Shown here in pieces: positions 22,292-35,071 of a stretch of DNA of 64,000 nucleotides. The DNA is taken from contig NZ_RYFI01000001.1 in the NCBI RefSeq assembly GCF_004103825.1, positions 26,405 through 90,404 of the forward strand, read 5' to 3'. This DNA is from Hansschlegelia zhihuaiae (GTDB lineage Bacteria; Pseudomonadota; Alphaproteobacteria; Rhizobiales; Methylopilaceae). How positions within the stretch are numbered: position 1 is the stretch's first letter; each line of letters opens with the position of its first letter. Made by a program: the position numbers and the translations under genes. A model generated the notes under the pieces. The model did no database searches and was not told the DNA's origin. It was given only the letters and a program-made list of their open reading frames with translations.

Positions 22292-24043
22292 TTGACCGCC
22301 AGTTTCGAGCGCCGCCTGCCGCTGGGAGCCACCTACGCCGAGGGCGGCACGACGTTCCGGTTCTGGGCGCCCGCCCATGCGGAGGTCCGGCTCGAGATCC
22401 GCGACCGCGATCCCATCCGGATGGAGCGCGACGACGAGGGCTGGTTCTCGCTCACGCTCGACGCGCCCGCGGAGGCCCGCTACCGCTACCACCTCCCAGA
22501 CGGGCTGACCGTGCCGGACCCGGCCTCGCGCTTCCAGGACGGCGACGTTCATGGCTGGAGCGTGCTGGTCGACCCCCGAGCCTATCGCTGGCGGACGCCC
22601 GACTGGGCCGGACGGCCATGGCGCGAAGCCGTGATCTACGAGCTCCATGCCGGCTGCTTCGGCGGCTTTGCGGGCGTGGCCGAGGCTTTGCCGCTGCTCA
22701 AGGAGCTCGGGATCACGGCGATCCAGTTGATGCCGATCGCGGATTTTCCGGGGAGCCGGAACTGGGGCTACGACGGGGTGCTGCCTTACGCCCCCGACGC
22801 CGCCTACGGGACGCCGGACGAGCTGAAGGCGCTCGTCGACAGAGCGCACGGGCTCGGGCTGATGATGCTGCTTGACGTCGTCTACAACCACTTCGGGCCG
22901 GACGGGAACTATATCGGGGCCTACGCCCCGCCCGTCTTCCGCGAGGATTTGGAGACGCCGTGGGGTGGCGCGATCGACTTTCGCCTGCCGGAGGTTCGCT
23001 CCTACTTCACCGAGAACGTCCTCTACTGGCTGATCGAATACCGCTTCGACGGGCTACGCTTCGACGCGGTCCACGCCATCTCGGAGCAGGACTGGATCGA
23101 CGAGACCGCGCGCGCCGTGCGCGCTTCGCACGAGCTGCGCGACCGCCGCGTCCACCTGATCCTCGAGAACGAACGGAACGAGCAGAGCCATCTCGCAGCG
23201 GACGTCGACGCGCAGTGGAACGACGACTTCCACCACGTCTTCCACGTCCTGCTGACGGGAGAGCATGAAGGATATTACGAAGACTTCTCAGATGATACGG
23301 CGGGCAAGCTCGCGCGCTGCCTGAAGGATGGGTTCGTCTATCAGGGCGAGGTGATGGGCCATATTGGCGAGCCCCGCGGCACCCCGAGCGGCCATCTGCC
23401 CGCGACCGCCTTCGTGTCCTTCCTGCAGAACCACGACCAGATCGGCAACCGCGCCTTCGGCGACCGGCTGACGACGCTCGCGCCGCCCGAAGGCGTCGAG
23501 GCCGCGACCGCCGCGATGCTGCTCTGCCCGCAGGTCCCGATGATCTTCATGGGCGAGGAGGTGGCGAGCGAGACCCCCTTCCTGTTCTTCACCGACCATG
23601 AGGGCAAGCTCGCCGAGGCGGTGCGCGAGGGACGGCGCAAGGAATTCGCGAAGTTCGCGGCGTTCGCAGGCGCTGAAGTCCCCGATCCGAACGCCGAGAA
23701 GACATTCGAGGACTCCATCCCCGAACCGCATCCCACGCGGGCGGAGGCGCGCACCGCGCTGTTCAGGACGCTGCTGGCGATCCGCGCGGCCGAAATCTCG
23801 TCGCGCGTCGTCCGGCCCGAGGCTGAGGCCGAGGCGATCGGCCCCAAGGCCGTGAAGGCGACTTGGAGCTTCGAGGGCGGCGCGCGGCTGACGCTGCTGA
23901 TCAACCTCGCGGATGAAGCGCTCGACATCGCGCCGGTCGAGGGCCCCCCGCTCTACGAACCGAGGCCCGGGGCCGCCGACGCCGCCCGCGCCGGCCGTCT
24001 GGACGGCTTCACCACGATCGCGCTGATGGAGCAGCCCGCTTGA
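22292..24043 (+). CDS. treZ: Malto-oligosyltrehalose trehalohydrolase
   Basis: Releases trehalose from maltooligosyl trehalose made by TreY (GH13_10). 583 residues from a TTG start 4 bp after the glgX stop; no ATG in frame gives the complete N-terminal CBM48 domain (TTFRFWAPAHAEVRLEI). Catalytic residues: Asp about 258 in LRFDAVHAI, Glu about 292 in LENERNEQS, Asp about 382 in QNHDQIGN. WGYDGVLPYAPDAAYG is also characteristic. Ends in a TTGA overlap with malQ. Confidence 0.95.
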   Translation: MTASFERRLPLGATYAEGGTTFRFWAPAHAEVRLEIRDRDPIRMERDDEGWFSLTLDAPAEARYRYHLPDGLTVPDPASRFQDGDVHGWSVLVDPRAYRWRTPDWAGRPWREAVIYELHAGCFGGFAGVAEALPLLKELGITAIQLMPIADFPGSRNWGYDGVLPYAPDAAYGTPDELKALVDRAHGLGLMMLLDVVYNHFGPDGNYIGAYAPPVFREDLETPWGGAIDFRLPEVRSYFTENVLYWLIEYRFDGLRFDAVHAISEQDWIDETARAVRASHELRDRRVHLILENERNEQSHLAADVDAQWNDDFHHVFHVLLTGEHEGYYEDFSDDTAGKLARCLKDGFVYQGEVMGHIGEPRGTPSGHLPATAFVSFLQNHDQIGNRAFGDRLTTLAPPEGVEAATAAMLLCPQVPMIFMGEEVASETPFLFFTDHEGKLAEAVREGRRKEFAKFAAFAGAEVPDPNAEKTFEDSIPEPHPTRAEARTALFRTLLAIRAAEISSRVVRPEAEAEAIGPKAVKATWSFEGGARLTLLINLADEALDIAPVEGPPLYEPRPGAADAARAGRLDGFTTIALMEQPA

Positions 24044-26127
24044 GCCACGACGATCTCGTCCGCGAGCTCGCGACCCGCGCCGGCTTCTCTGTCGACTGGA
24101 CGGACCAGTCGGGCGCCGCCCAGACCGTGTCGCCGGAATCGCTCAGGCGCCTGCTCGGCGTCATGGGTCTCGGCTGCGAGAGCGAAAGCGAGACGAAGGA
24201 CGCCATCGCGCGTCTCGACCGGCTCGACGCCGTCCCGAAACCGCTCGTCACCGCCCGGGTCGGCGAGCCCTATCCCGTCGACGCAAGCCCCGGAGCCGCC
24301 GCGAAGCTGACCCGCGAGGACGGCGAGGTCTTCGACTTCAAGCTCGCCGAAAGCGAGGGCCGGGCGCTCGGCCGGCCGATCCTGGAGCCGGGCTACCACC
24401 GGCTGGACGTCGGCGGAACGTCCATCGCCCTCGCGGTCGCGCCGCCGCGCGGCCGCACCATCCTGGACGCCGGGCGCGGTCGCCGGATGTGGGGCCTCGC
24501 CGCGCAGGTCTACGGCCTCACCCGCAAGGGCGATGGCGGGATCGGCGATTTCGGCGGCGTCGCGGCGCTCGCCGAAACCGCGGCGCTCGCAGGCGCCGAC
24601 GCGCTCGCTCTGTCGCCGGTTCACGCCAACTTCACGGCCGACCCGAACCATTACGGCCCTTATTCGCCGTCGAGCCGGCTGTTCCTCAACCCGCTGCACG
24701 CCGATCCGGACTTCATGTTCGGCGAGGCGCGGGTCGAGGAAGCGGTCAAGGCGGCCGGCGTCGTCGCGTTTCGCCGCCGGCACGAGACCGCAGGGCTGAT
24801 CGACTGGCCGGCCGCTGCGGCCGTCAAAATCGCGACGCTGCGGACGCTCTATGCGAGCTTCCGCGCCGTCGAGCTCTGCGAGACCCCGCCCGGCCGCCTC
24901 GCCCTCGACTTCGCGCTGTTCCGCAAGGAGGGCGGCGACCTGCTCGAGGCGCACGCCCGCTTCGAGACGATCCATGCCCGCCGCTTCGGCGACGATCCCG
25001 GCCAGTGGGACTGGCGCAGCTGGCCCGAAGGCCTGCGCGACCCGAGCCATGGCGAGGTCTCGGCCTTCGCGGCGGCGAACGAGTACGAGGTCTCGTTCCA
25101 CGTCTTCCTGCAATGGATCTCGGACCGCAGCTTCGCGGCCGCCCAGACCGTCGCGCGCAAGGCCGGCATGGCGATCGGGCTGATCTCGGACCTCGCGGTC
25201 GGCATGGACGTCGGCGGCAGCCACGCCTGGAGCCGGCACGACGACCTTCTGGTCGGCCTGTCGGTCGGCTCTCCGCCGGACCTGTTCAACCCGAACGGAC
25301 AGGCCTGGGGGCTCGCCGCCTTCTCGCCGCTCGCGCTCAAGCGGACCGGATTCGCGCCCTTCCTCGCGACGCTCAGGGCCTGCATGCGGAACGCCGGCGG
25401 CGTCCGCATCGACCACGCGATGGGCTTCCAGCGCCTGTGGGTCTCGCCCGACGGCGCGGACCCGAAGGACGGCGCCTATCTCTCCTACCCGGTCGACGAT
25501 CTGCTGCGGCTCACCGCGCTCGAATCGACGCGCAACGACTGCGTCGTGGTCGGCGAGGATCTCGGCACCGTGCCCGATGGCTTCCGCGGCAAGCTCGCGG
25601 AGGCCGGCGTCGCGGGCATGCGCGTGCTGCAGTTCGAGCGCGACGACCGGCGCGGCTTCTTCCCGCCGCCCTGGTATTCGGAGGATGCGCTCGCCATGAC
25701 CACGACCCACGACCTGCCGACCATGGCGGGCTGGTGGTCGGGGCGCGACATCGAGGTGCGGTCGATCGTGCCCGGCGGGCAGTTCGGCGAGACGACCGAG
25801 AACGACCTTGCGACCCGCGAGAGCGAGCGCGGCGAGCTCTGGCGGGCCTTCGAGGAGGCCGGCGTGGCGGACGGACCGCGACCAGAGCCTGGCGATCCCG
25901 CGCCCGCCGTCGCCGCCTCCATCCGCTTCCTCGCGGCGACGCCCTCGAAGCTCGTGCTGCTGCCGCTCGAGGACGCGCTGGCGCAGGTCGAGCAGCCCAA
26001 CCTGCCCGGCACGCTCGACGAGCATCCGAACTGGCGGCGCCGCCTTGAACGCCCCGCGCCGGAGCTGCTTTCGGAACCGGAAGCCGCCGAGCGGCTTTCA
26101 AGCCTCAACAGGAGACGCGCCGAGTGA
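24040..26127 (+). CDS. malQ: 4-alpha-glucanotransferase (amylomaltase)
   Basis: GH77 enzyme that moves alpha-1,4-glucan segments between maltodextrins, recycling short chains. 695 residues; starts at a TTG overlapping the treZ stop. The N-terminal extension before the barrel (about 1-140) is usual for proteobacterial MalQ. Barrel motifs include YSPSSRLFLNPLH, GLISDLAVGMDVGGSH, RIDHAMGFQRLW, VGEDLGTVP and TTHDLPT, covering the Asp, Glu, Asp catalytic set. Its stop overlaps the treY GTG start. Placed between treZ and treY, it can rebuild the longer glucans TreY needs. Confidence 0.94.
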   Translation: MSHDDLVRELATRAGFSVDWTDQSGAAQTVSPESLRRLLGVMGLGCESESETKDAIARLDRLDAVPKPLVTARVGEPYPVDASPGAAAKLTREDGEVFDFKLAESEGRALGRPILEPGYHRLDVGGTSIALAVAPPRGRTILDAGRGRRMWGLAAQVYGLTRKGDGGIGDFGGVAALAETAALAGADALALSPVHANFTADPNHYGPYSPSSRLFLNPLHADPDFMFGEARVEEAVKAAGVVAFRRRHETAGLIDWPAAAAVKIATLRTLYASFRAVELCETPPGRLALDFALFRKEGGDLLEAHARFETIHARRFGDDPGQWDWRSWPEGLRDPSHGEVSAFAAANEYEVSFHVFLQWISDRSFAAAQTVARKAGMAIGLISDLAVGMDVGGSHAWSRHDDLLVGLSVGSPPDLFNPNGQAWGLAAFSPLALKRTGFAPFLATLRACMRNAGGVRIDHAMGFQRLWVSPDGADPKDGAYLSYPVDDLLRLTALESTRNDCVVVGEDLGTVPDGFRGKLAEAGVAGMRVLQFERDDRRGFFPPPWYSEDALAMTTTHDLPTMAGWWSGRDIEVRSIVPGGQFGETTENDLATRESERGELWRAFEEAGVADGPRPEPGDPAPAVAASIRFLAATPSKLVLLPLEDALAQVEQPNLPGTLDEHPNWRRRLERPAPELLSEPEAAERLSSLNRRRAE

Positions 26128-28751
26128 CCTCGCCTGCCATCGCCGCTCCGCCCCGCGCGACGATGCGGATGCAGTTCCACAAGGACTTCCCGTTCGAACG
26201 GGCGGTCGCGCTCGCGCCCTATCTCAGGCGGCTCGGGATCAGCCATCTCTATTCGTCGCCGATCCTCACCGCCCGCGCAGGCTCCAACCACGGCTACGAT
26301 GTCATCGACCCGACGACCGTCAATCCGGAGCTCGGCGGCGAGGAGGGGTTTCGTGCGCTGGTCGCGGCGCTGCGCGCCGAGGGGCTCGGCGTGGTGGTGG
26401 ACATCGTGCCGAACCATATGGCGGTGGGCGGCGACGACAATGTCTGGTGGCTCGACGTCCTGACCTACGGCCAGGGCAGCCGCTTCGGCCATTTCTTCGA
26501 CATCGACTGGGAGCCCGCCGACCCGGCCCTGCACGGCAAGGTGCTGATCCCGACGCTCGGCAAGCCCTATGGCGAGACGCTGCGGTCGGGCGAGCTCAAG
26601 ATCACCCGCGAGGGCCGGCATGGCGGCCTGACGCTACGCTACGCCGACCATCTCTTCCCGCTGCGCCCCGCCGACCGGATCGAGATCGAGACGGCCGGCC
26701 TAGAGGCCTATGACGGCGCGACCGAGGAGGGCCGCGCGAGGCTGCACGATCTGCTTGAGCGCCAGAACTGGCGGCTCGCGCATTGGATGGTCGCGGGCGA
26801 CGAGATCAACTGGCGCCGCTTCTTCGACGTCAACGAACTGGCGGGGCTGCGCATCGCCGACCCGGCGGTGTTCGAGGCCACTCACCAGAAGCTGCTCGAC
26901 CTTTATGCCGAGGGTCTGATCGACGGCTTCCGCGTGGATCACGTAGACGGGCTGATGGACCCGGGCGGCTATACGAGGCGCCTGCGCGAGCATCTCGACC
27001 AGCGCCAACCGGGGCGGCCGGGCGAGCTCGCAAAGCAGCGCGCTTACCTCGTCGTCGAAAAGATCCTCGGGCCCGGCGAGGAGCTCGCGACGGACTGGGA
27101 GGTCGACGGCGCGAGCGGCTACGATTTCATGGACGACGTGAGCGCGCTGCTGCACGCCCCGGCCGGCGAGGAGAAGCTCGGCGCCTTCTGGGCGGAGATC
27201 AGCGGCCGGCCGGCCGACTTCCATGCCGAGGAGGAGATCGCGCGGCGCGAGATCCTCGACCGCTCCTTCTCGGCCCAGCTCGACCAAGCGGCGCACGCGC
27301 TCCATGCGGTCGCCCGGCTCGACTACGAGACGCGCGACACGCCGCTCGCGGCGATCCGCCGGGCGCTGGTGGAGCTGCTCGCGCATTTCCCGGCCTACCG
27401 CACCTACGCCAACGCCGCCGAGGGCCGCACGGAGGCCGACCGGCCGATCTTCGCCCGCGCGCTCGAAAAGGCGCGCGAGACCATCCTGCCGGCGGACGCG
27501 CCGGTGCTCGACCAGCTCGACCGCTGGCTCGGCGGCGAGACGGCGCCCGAGGACCAGCGCGCCTTGCGCGACAAGGCGATCCGCCGCTTCCAGCAACTCT
27601 CCGCCCCCGTGGCGGCCAAGGCCGTCGAGGACACAGCCTTCTACCGTTACGGCCGCCTGCTCTCGCGCGCCGATGTCGGCTTCGACGTCGCGACCTTCTC
27701 GATGGACGTCGCGACCTTCCACGAGAAGGCGGCGGCGCGCGGCAAGGCGTTTCCGGACGCGATGCTCACCACCGCGACCCACGATCACAAGCGCGGCGAG
27801 GACGTCCGCGCCCGGCTCGCGGCGCTCTCCGAGATCCCCGACGAATGGGCGGCGGCGGTCCGGCGCTGGCGCGAGGCTTCCGCGCCGTTGCGCTCGGAAG
27901 CTGGCCCGTCCGCGGCTGACGAGGCGATCCTCTTCCAGACGCTCGTCGGCGCCTGGCCGCACGATCTCGAACCCGACGACGCGGAGGGCTGCGAGGCCTT
28001 CGCGAAACGGGTCGCCGGCTGGCAGGAGAAGGCGCTGCGCGAGGCGAAGCTCGTGACGGACTGGAGCGCGCCGAACGAAGCTTACGAGGGCGCGGCCCGC
28101 GACCTGCTCATGGGGGTGATGACCGGTCGAGATACGGATCTCCGCGCCGACGTCGCGGCCTTCGCAAAGCGTATTGGCCCGGCCGGCGCGGCCAACGGCC
28201 TGATCCAGACGCTCTTGCGCCTCACCCTTCCCGGCGTGCCCGACACTTATCAGGGGACCGAGTTCTGGGACCTGTCGCTGGTCGACCCGGACAACCGCCG
28301 CCCGGTCGACTACGCGGCCCGCCAGTCGGCGCTCGAGGCCGGCGGCGCCGTGCTCGACCTCGCGCCGCGCTGGCGAGATGGCCGGGTCAAGCAGGCGCTG
28401 ATCGCGACCGTGCTGGCCGAGCGCGCGCGGCGGCCCGACCTGTTCGCCCGCGGCGCCTACGCACCGCTTGCCGTCGAGGGGCCGCACGCCGACGACGTCG
28501 TGGCGTTCTCGCGCGAGCTCGCCGGCGAATCTGTCGTCGTCATCGCGCTTCGTCGCCCGCTGAGCGCGCTTGGAGCGCCCCAAGGCCTCAGCTTGCGCGC
28601 AAATCTGTTGCAGAATGACGTCATCTCGTCGTCAAACGCCTTGGACGATCGGCTGATGACGGACCGTCTGACGGGTCGCGAATTCCGCCTCGGCGCCAAG
28701 ACGTCCTTGGGCGAGGCGCTCGTCATGCCGGTCGCGTTTTTCACCGGCTGA
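26124..28751 (+). CDS. treY: Malto-oligosyltrehalose synthase
   Basis: Converts the reducing-end alpha-1,4 bond of a maltodextrin to an alpha,alpha-1,1 bond (GH13_26). 875 residues from a GTG start (GTGA overlap with malQ). N-terminal motif MQFHKDFPFERAVALAPYL and SHLYSSPILTARAGSNHGYD are typical. Catalytic regions: FRVDHVDGLMDPGGY (Asp about 272), VVEKILGPGEEL (Glu about 312) and ATHDHKRGED (Asp about 554). The long insertion between the second and third motifs is normal for TreY. Works with TreZ to turn glycogen into trehalose. Confidence 0.95.
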   Translation: MTSPAIAAPPRATMRMQFHKDFPFERAVALAPYLRRLGISHLYSSPILTARAGSNHGYDVIDPTTVNPELGGEEGFRALVAALRAEGLGVVVDIVPNHMAVGGDDNVWWLDVLTYGQGSRFGHFFDIDWEPADPALHGKVLIPTLGKPYGETLRSGELKITREGRHGGLTLRYADHLFPLRPADRIEIETAGLEAYDGATEEGRARLHDLLERQNWRLAHWMVAGDEINWRRFFDVNELAGLRIADPAVFEATHQKLLDLYAEGLIDGFRVDHVDGLMDPGGYTRRLREHLDQRQPGRPGELAKQRAYLVVEKILGPGEELATDWEVDGASGYDFMDDVSALLHAPAGEEKLGAFWAEISGRPADFHAEEEIARREILDRSFSAQLDQAAHALHAVARLDYETRDTPLAAIRRALVELLAHFPAYRTYANAAEGRTEADRPIFARALEKARETILPADAPVLDQLDRWLGGETAPEDQRALRDKAIRRFQQLSAPVAAKAVEDTAFYRYGRLLSRADVGFDVATFSMDVATFHEKAAARGKAFPDAMLTTATHDHKRGEDVRARLAALSEIPDEWAAAVRRWREASAPLRSEAGPSAADEAILFQTLVGAWPHDLEPDDAEGCEAFAKRVAGWQEKALREAKLVTDWSAPNEAYEGAARDLLMGVMTGRDTDLRADVAAFAKRIGPAGAANGLIQTLLRLTLPGVPDTYQGTEFWDLSLVDPDNRRPVDYAARQSALEAGGAVLDLAPRWRDGRVKQALIATVLAERARRPDLFARGAYAPLAVEGPHADDVVAFSRELAGESVVVIALRRPLSALGAPQGLSLRANLLQNDVISSSNALDDRLMTDRLTGREFRLGAKTSLGEALVMPVAFFTG

Positions 28752-28894
28752 GGCGTCGCATAGGCCGTTATGTGTATGTCAATTCCTTAGAAGCGTGATT
28801 CAATTGGGTGGTCGGCGTTTCGGCCGATGGGCGCAGTCTTCGCGGGCGCGTCGAGATTTACACGCTTAGGCGCACAGCAGCGGGGCGCGGCGCC

Positions 28895-29128
28895 ATGGAC
28901 GACCAACTCAAACTCTCCTTGTCCGAGCCGGACGCCGAACTTCTCGGCCAGGCGCTCGACGTCTACGCCACCACCCTGATGTGCGCGCCTCTCGGTCTCG
29001 GGCTCGAACTTCTGGTCGCGGTCCGCGCCCTGCGCGGTCGGCTGGAGGACGCCGCAAGCCGCCATGTCGCGGTGCGCGAGGCGGCCGAAGACCCGGACGG
29101 CAACGTGCTGATCTTCGCCCGCGCCTGA
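28895..29128 (+). CDS. Small protein of unknown function between treY and glgP
   Basis: A 77-residue protein starting MDDQLKLSLSEPDAELLGQA. Predicted mostly helical, with a hydrophobic stretch (about 24-46, ATTLMCAPLGLGLELLVAV) that could be a membrane helix or a buried core. No family recognised. I chose the ATG at 28895; the open frame extends upstream to 28808 but lacks a good start. The 143-bp gap after treY contains a short AT-richer stretch that could be a promoter. Confidence 0.55.
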   Translation: MDDQLKLSLSEPDAELLGQALDVYATTLMCAPLGLGLELLVAVRALRGRLEDAASRHVAVREAAEDPDGNVLIFARA

Positions 29129-29306
29129 CGCCCGGGTCGGATCGAGCCGCCGACGGCGCGTCGACGTCGTGGTCACGCGGCTGACATCATAGGGTTGCCT
29201 GAAGGCCTCCGCTTGTCATTTACTGCGATGCAGCAAGCGCAGCGTCGCGCTCCCCGGCTCGCACGGCCGCGCTGCGCTCGGGGCCATCAGCCTATGGAGA
29301 CCGCGT

Positions 29307-31808
<2,502 letters not shown>

Positions 31809-31860
31809 GCCCGGCCGCTTCGGCGGCCTTATCCGGACGCCGATCGAGGAGACGTTCCGC

Positions 31861-33123
31861 ATGCCCCCGTTGAGCCCGCTCGGCCCGCCTTACGCCAGGA
31901 CCGCGATGGCGTTCGTGCTGGCGGGGGGGCGCGGCTCGCGGCTGATGGAGCTGACCGACCGACGCGCCAAGCCCGCGGTCTATTTCGGCGGCAAGTCCCG
32001 GATCATCGACTTCGCGCTGTCGAACGCGCTGAACTCCGGCATCCGCCGCATCGGTGTCGCGACACAGTACAAGGCCCACAGCCTGATCCGGCATCTGACC
32101 CGCGGCTGGAACTTCTTCCGCACCGAGCGCAACGAGAGCTTCGACGTGCTGCCCGCGAGCCAGCGCGTCTCCGAGGACGCCTGGTATCTCGGCACGGCGG
32201 ACGCGGTCTATCAGAACATCGACATCGTCGAGGACTACGCGCCGCGCCACATGGTCATCCTGGCAGGCGACCACGTCTACAAGATGGACTACGAGCAGAT
32301 GCTCGCCCAGCATGTCGAGAGCCGCGCGGACGTGACCGTCGGCTGCCTCGAGGTGCCGCGGGCCGAGGCGTCGGGCTTCGGCGTCATGCATGTCGACGAG
32401 ACCGACCGGATCGTCGAGTTCCTCGAAAAGCCTAAGGACCCGCCCTCGATGCCCGGCAGGCCCGACATGGCGCTCGCCTCGATGGGCATCTACGTCTTCG
32501 ACACGCCCTTCCTGTTCGACCTGTTGCGCAAGGACGCCGCCGACCCGAACTCCTCCCGCGACTTCGGCAAGGACATCATCCCGGCGGTGGTGAAGGGCGG
32601 CAAGGCGGTGGCGCACCACTTCGCCAAATCCTGCGTGCGGTCGAGAACCGAGCAGGAGCCGTATTGGCGGGACGTCGGCACGGTGGACGCGTATTTTGAG
32701 GCGAACATCGACCTCACGGACTTCGTGCCCGCGCTCGACATCTACGACAAGGACTGGCCGATCTGGACCTTCGCGGAGATCACCCCGCCCGCCAAGTTCA
32801 TCCATGACGACGACCACCGGCGCGGCCGAGCGATCTCCTCGCTGGTGGCGGGCGGGTGCATCGTGTCCGGCGCGGGCGTGAAGGAGTCGCTGCTGTTCAC
32901 CGGCGTGCGCGCGAATTCCTATTCGGAGATCGAGCGCGCCGTGATCCTGCCTTACGTCGACATCGGCCGTTCTGCGCGGCTGAAGAACGTCGTGATCGAC
33001 GCCAGGGTGAAGATCCCGGAGGGGCTCGTGGTCGGCGAGGACCCGGCGCTCGACGCCGAGCGCTTCCGCCGCACCGAGAAGGGCGTGTGCCTGATCACCC
33101 AGGCGATGGTGGACAGGCTGTAG
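31861..33123 (+). CDS. glgC: Glucose-1-phosphate adenylyltransferase
   Basis: Makes ADP-glucose for GlgA; in this family it is usually the allosterically controlled step. 420 residues. N-terminal nucleotide motif [20 protein letters not shown] and [18 protein letters not shown], then [23 protein letters not shown] and the C-terminal left-handed helix region [15 protein letters not shown]. 52 bp after glgP with a good GGAG site. The presence of glgC-glgA means classical glycogen synthesis is encoded beside the GlgE route. Confidence 0.97.
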   Translation: MPPLSPLGPPYARTAMAFVLAGGRGSRLMELTDRRAKPAVYFGGKSRIIDFALSNALNSGIRRIGVATQYKAHSLIRHLTRGWNFFRTERNESFDVLPASQRVSEDAWYLGTADAVYQNIDIVEDYAPRHMVILAGDHVYKMDYEQMLAQHVESRADVTVGCLEVPRAEASGFGVMHVDETDRIVEFLEKPKDPPSMPGRPDMALASMGIYVFDTPFLFDLLRKDAADPNSSRDFGKDIIPAVVKGGKAVAHHFAKSCVRSRTEQEPYWRDVGTVDAYFEANIDLTDFVPALDIYDKDWPIWTFAEITPPAKFIHDDDHRRGRAISSLVAGGCIVSGAGVKESLLFTGVRANSYSEIERAVILPYVDIGRSARLKNVVIDARVKIPEGLVVGEDPALDAERFRRTEKGVCLITQAMVDRL

Positions 33124-33217
33124 CCTCCCTGCCGCCTTTAAGCATCGCACGAGGTCGTGGTTGCGCCGGATGCCCGGGGCGCAGAGAGTGCGCCCACCAC
33201 GTCTTCCGCTCGCCCTG

Positions 33218-34663
33218 ATGCCCCTCCCCGTTCTCGCAGTCGCCTCTGAAGCCTATCCGCTGATCAAGACCGGCGGGCTCGCCGACGTCGTGGGCGCGCT
33301 GCCCGCGGCGCTGAAGCCGCACGGCGTCGACGTCACGACGCTGCTTCCCGGCTACCCCGCGGTGCTCGACCGGCTCGGGACCGCGGAGGCGGTGGCGCGA
33401 TTCGGAGACCTGTTCGGAGGAGCCGCGACGCTGCTCGCCGCCGAGGTCGAGGGGGCGGAATTCCTGATCCTCGACGCGCCCCATCTCTACGCCCGGGAGG
33501 GTGGTCCCTATGTCGGGCCGGACGGAAGCGAGTGGTCCGACAACGCCTTCCGGTTCGCGGCCCTCGGCAAGGCCGCGGCCGACATCTGCTGCGGCGCAGC
33601 AGGGCTGCCGCTGCCGCAGATCGTGCATCTGCATGACTGGCAGGCGGGCCTCGCCGGCCCTTACCTGACCCACGGGATCGAGGCGCGGCCGAAGATCGTC
33701 GCCACCATCCACAACATCGCCTTCCAGGGCTGGTTTCCTGCCTCGTTCGCGGCGCGGCTCGGCCTGCCCGAGGAGGCGATGTCGATCGAAGGCGTCGAAT
33801 ATTTCGGCGGCGTCGGCTTCCTCAAGGCGGCGCTGTGGTACGCCGACCGCATCACCACGGTGTCGCCGACCTACGCCTGCGAGATCCTCGAGCCGGATGG
33901 CGGAATCGGCCTCGACGGCCTTCTTTCGGGGCGCGCCGAAATCGTGTCAGGCGTGCTGAACGGGATCGACGTCGGAATCTGGAACCCGCAGACGGACGAG
34001 CGCGTGCCCGCGCGCTACTCGGCGGAGAGCCTTGCGGACCGCGCCGAGAACAAGCGCGCTCTGGCGCGCCGCTTCGGCCTCGACGAGCAGTCCGGCCGGT
34101 TGACCTTCGGCGTCGTCAGCCGGCTGTCGAGCCAGAAGGGCCTCGACCTGCTGGCCGAAGCCGTGCCGACCCTGCTCTCGCTCGACGCCGACCTCGCGCT
34201 GATCGGCGCCGGTGACGCCTGGCTCGAGGACCGGTTCCGGACGCTCGCCGCCGAGAACCCCGGCCGCGTCGGGACCTTCATCGGCTATGACGAGGACCTT
34301 GCGCATCTCATGCAGGCGGGCGCCGACGCGATCCTCGTGCCGTCGCGCTTCGAGCCCTGCGGGCTGACCCAGCTCTGCGCGCTGCGCTACGGGGCGGTGC
34401 CCGTCGTCGCCCGGGTGGGCGGCCTCGCAGACACCGTGATCGACGCGAACCCGGCGGCGCTCGCCGCGGGCGTCGCGACCGGCGTGCAGTTCTCGCCGGT
34501 CTGTCAGTCGGCGCTCGAGGCCGCGTTGCGCCGGACCGCGGCGCTCTGGGCCGACAAGGCGCAGTGGCGGCGATTGCAGGCGAACGGCATGGCGACCGAC
34601 GTGTCCTGGGACGCGAGCGCGAAGGCCTATGCGGCGCTGTTCAGGGAGCTGGCCGGCAGCTGA
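33218..34663 (+). CDS. glgA: Glycogen synthase (ADP-glucose)
   Basis: GT5 enzyme that extends glucan chains with ADP-glucose. From the ATG at 33218 it has 481 residues, the family length, with the N-terminal [20 protein letters not shown] that binds ADP-glucose, [39 protein letters not shown] and the [14 protein letters not shown] C-terminal motif. An upstream in-frame extension to 33161 is unlikely because homology begins at [11 protein letters not shown]. Last gene of the plus-strand glucan island. Confidence 0.97.
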   Translation: MPLPVLAVASEAYPLIKTGGLADVVGALPAALKPHGVDVTTLLPGYPAVLDRLGTAEAVARFGDLFGGAATLLAAEVEGAEFLILDAPHLYAREGGPYVGPDGSEWSDNAFRFAALGKAAADICCGAAGLPLPQIVHLHDWQAGLAGPYLTHGIEARPKIVATIHNIAFQGWFPASFAARLGLPEEAMSIEGVEYFGGVGFLKAALWYADRITTVSPTYACEILEPDGGIGLDGLLSGRAEIVSGVLNGIDVGIWNPQTDERVPARYSAESLADRAENKRALARRFGLDEQSGRLTFGVVSRLSSQKGLDLLAEAVPTLLSLDADLALIGAGDAWLEDRFRTLAAENPGRVGTFIGYDEDLAHLMQAGADAILVPSRFEPCGLTQLCALRYGAVPVVARVGGLADTVIDANPAALAAGVATGVQFSPVCQSALEAALRRTAALWADKAQWRRLQANGMATDVSWDASAKAYAALFRELAGS

Positions 34664-34669
34664 TCGGCC

Positions 34670-34849
34670 TCAGCCCCGCCAGCGGCAGGAATAGCGCGCC
34701 CGGTACCAGCCCGGCGTCGCCGTAACGCTGTCCACGATGTCTGCGACCAGGCAGGCGGTCACGCCCCCTGCATGCTTTTCGCGGCTGATGCGGCAGTTGG
34801 CCGGCTCCGCCTGAAGGCAAAGCGCCACGACAATCTCGATCACGCCCAT
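34670..34849 (-). CDS. Small cysteine-containing protein
   Basis: A 59-residue protein (MGVIEIVVALCLQAEPANCR start) convergent with glgA, 6 bp from its stop. Four cysteines are spaced CLxxxPxxC, then AC and a C close to the end after a TPGW motif. This pattern resembles small conserved hypothetical proteins that I know from Hyphomicrobiales, but I cannot check by search. An upstream start at 34873 is possible. Function unknown. Confidence 0.5.
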   Translation of the reverse strand: MGVIEIVVALCLQAEPANCRISREKHAGGVTACLVADIVDSVTATPGWYRARYSCRWRG

Positions 34850-35000
34850 GCGAGGCTCCGAACAGTTTGTCAAAAGCTAAAGGCTTCAGCTTCGACGTCT
34901 GTTCCGCCGGGACCACGCAAGTTTTCACCGGATCAAGCTCTCCACAGCATCTTACCTCTTGCTTTCGAGAACGAGGGAAAGGGCGGCGGAGACAGCAGAA

Positions 35001-35028
35001 CGCCTCTCCCGCGCGAACGGGAGAGGCG
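35001..35028. repeat. Perfect intergenic hairpin, family E
   Basis: An 11-bp perfect stem (cgcctctcccg and complement) with a cgcgaa loop, 44 bp beyond the 3' end of the minus-strand microprotein gene. It may end the amt transcript but lacks a T tract, and the sequence type is a common intergenic repeat in this order. Confidence 0.6.
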
Positions 35029-35071
35029 ATTTAAGCCGCGGGACCAGCGGCGTTGGGGAAGCGGCCGCGGC

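Noticed and set aside
23953..26025. A 690-codon open frame antisense to malQ
   Set aside because: Composition (Arg, Gly, Ala, Val, Glu) is that of an antisense shadow; malQ on the other strand is complete and overlaps its neighbours' stops and starts.
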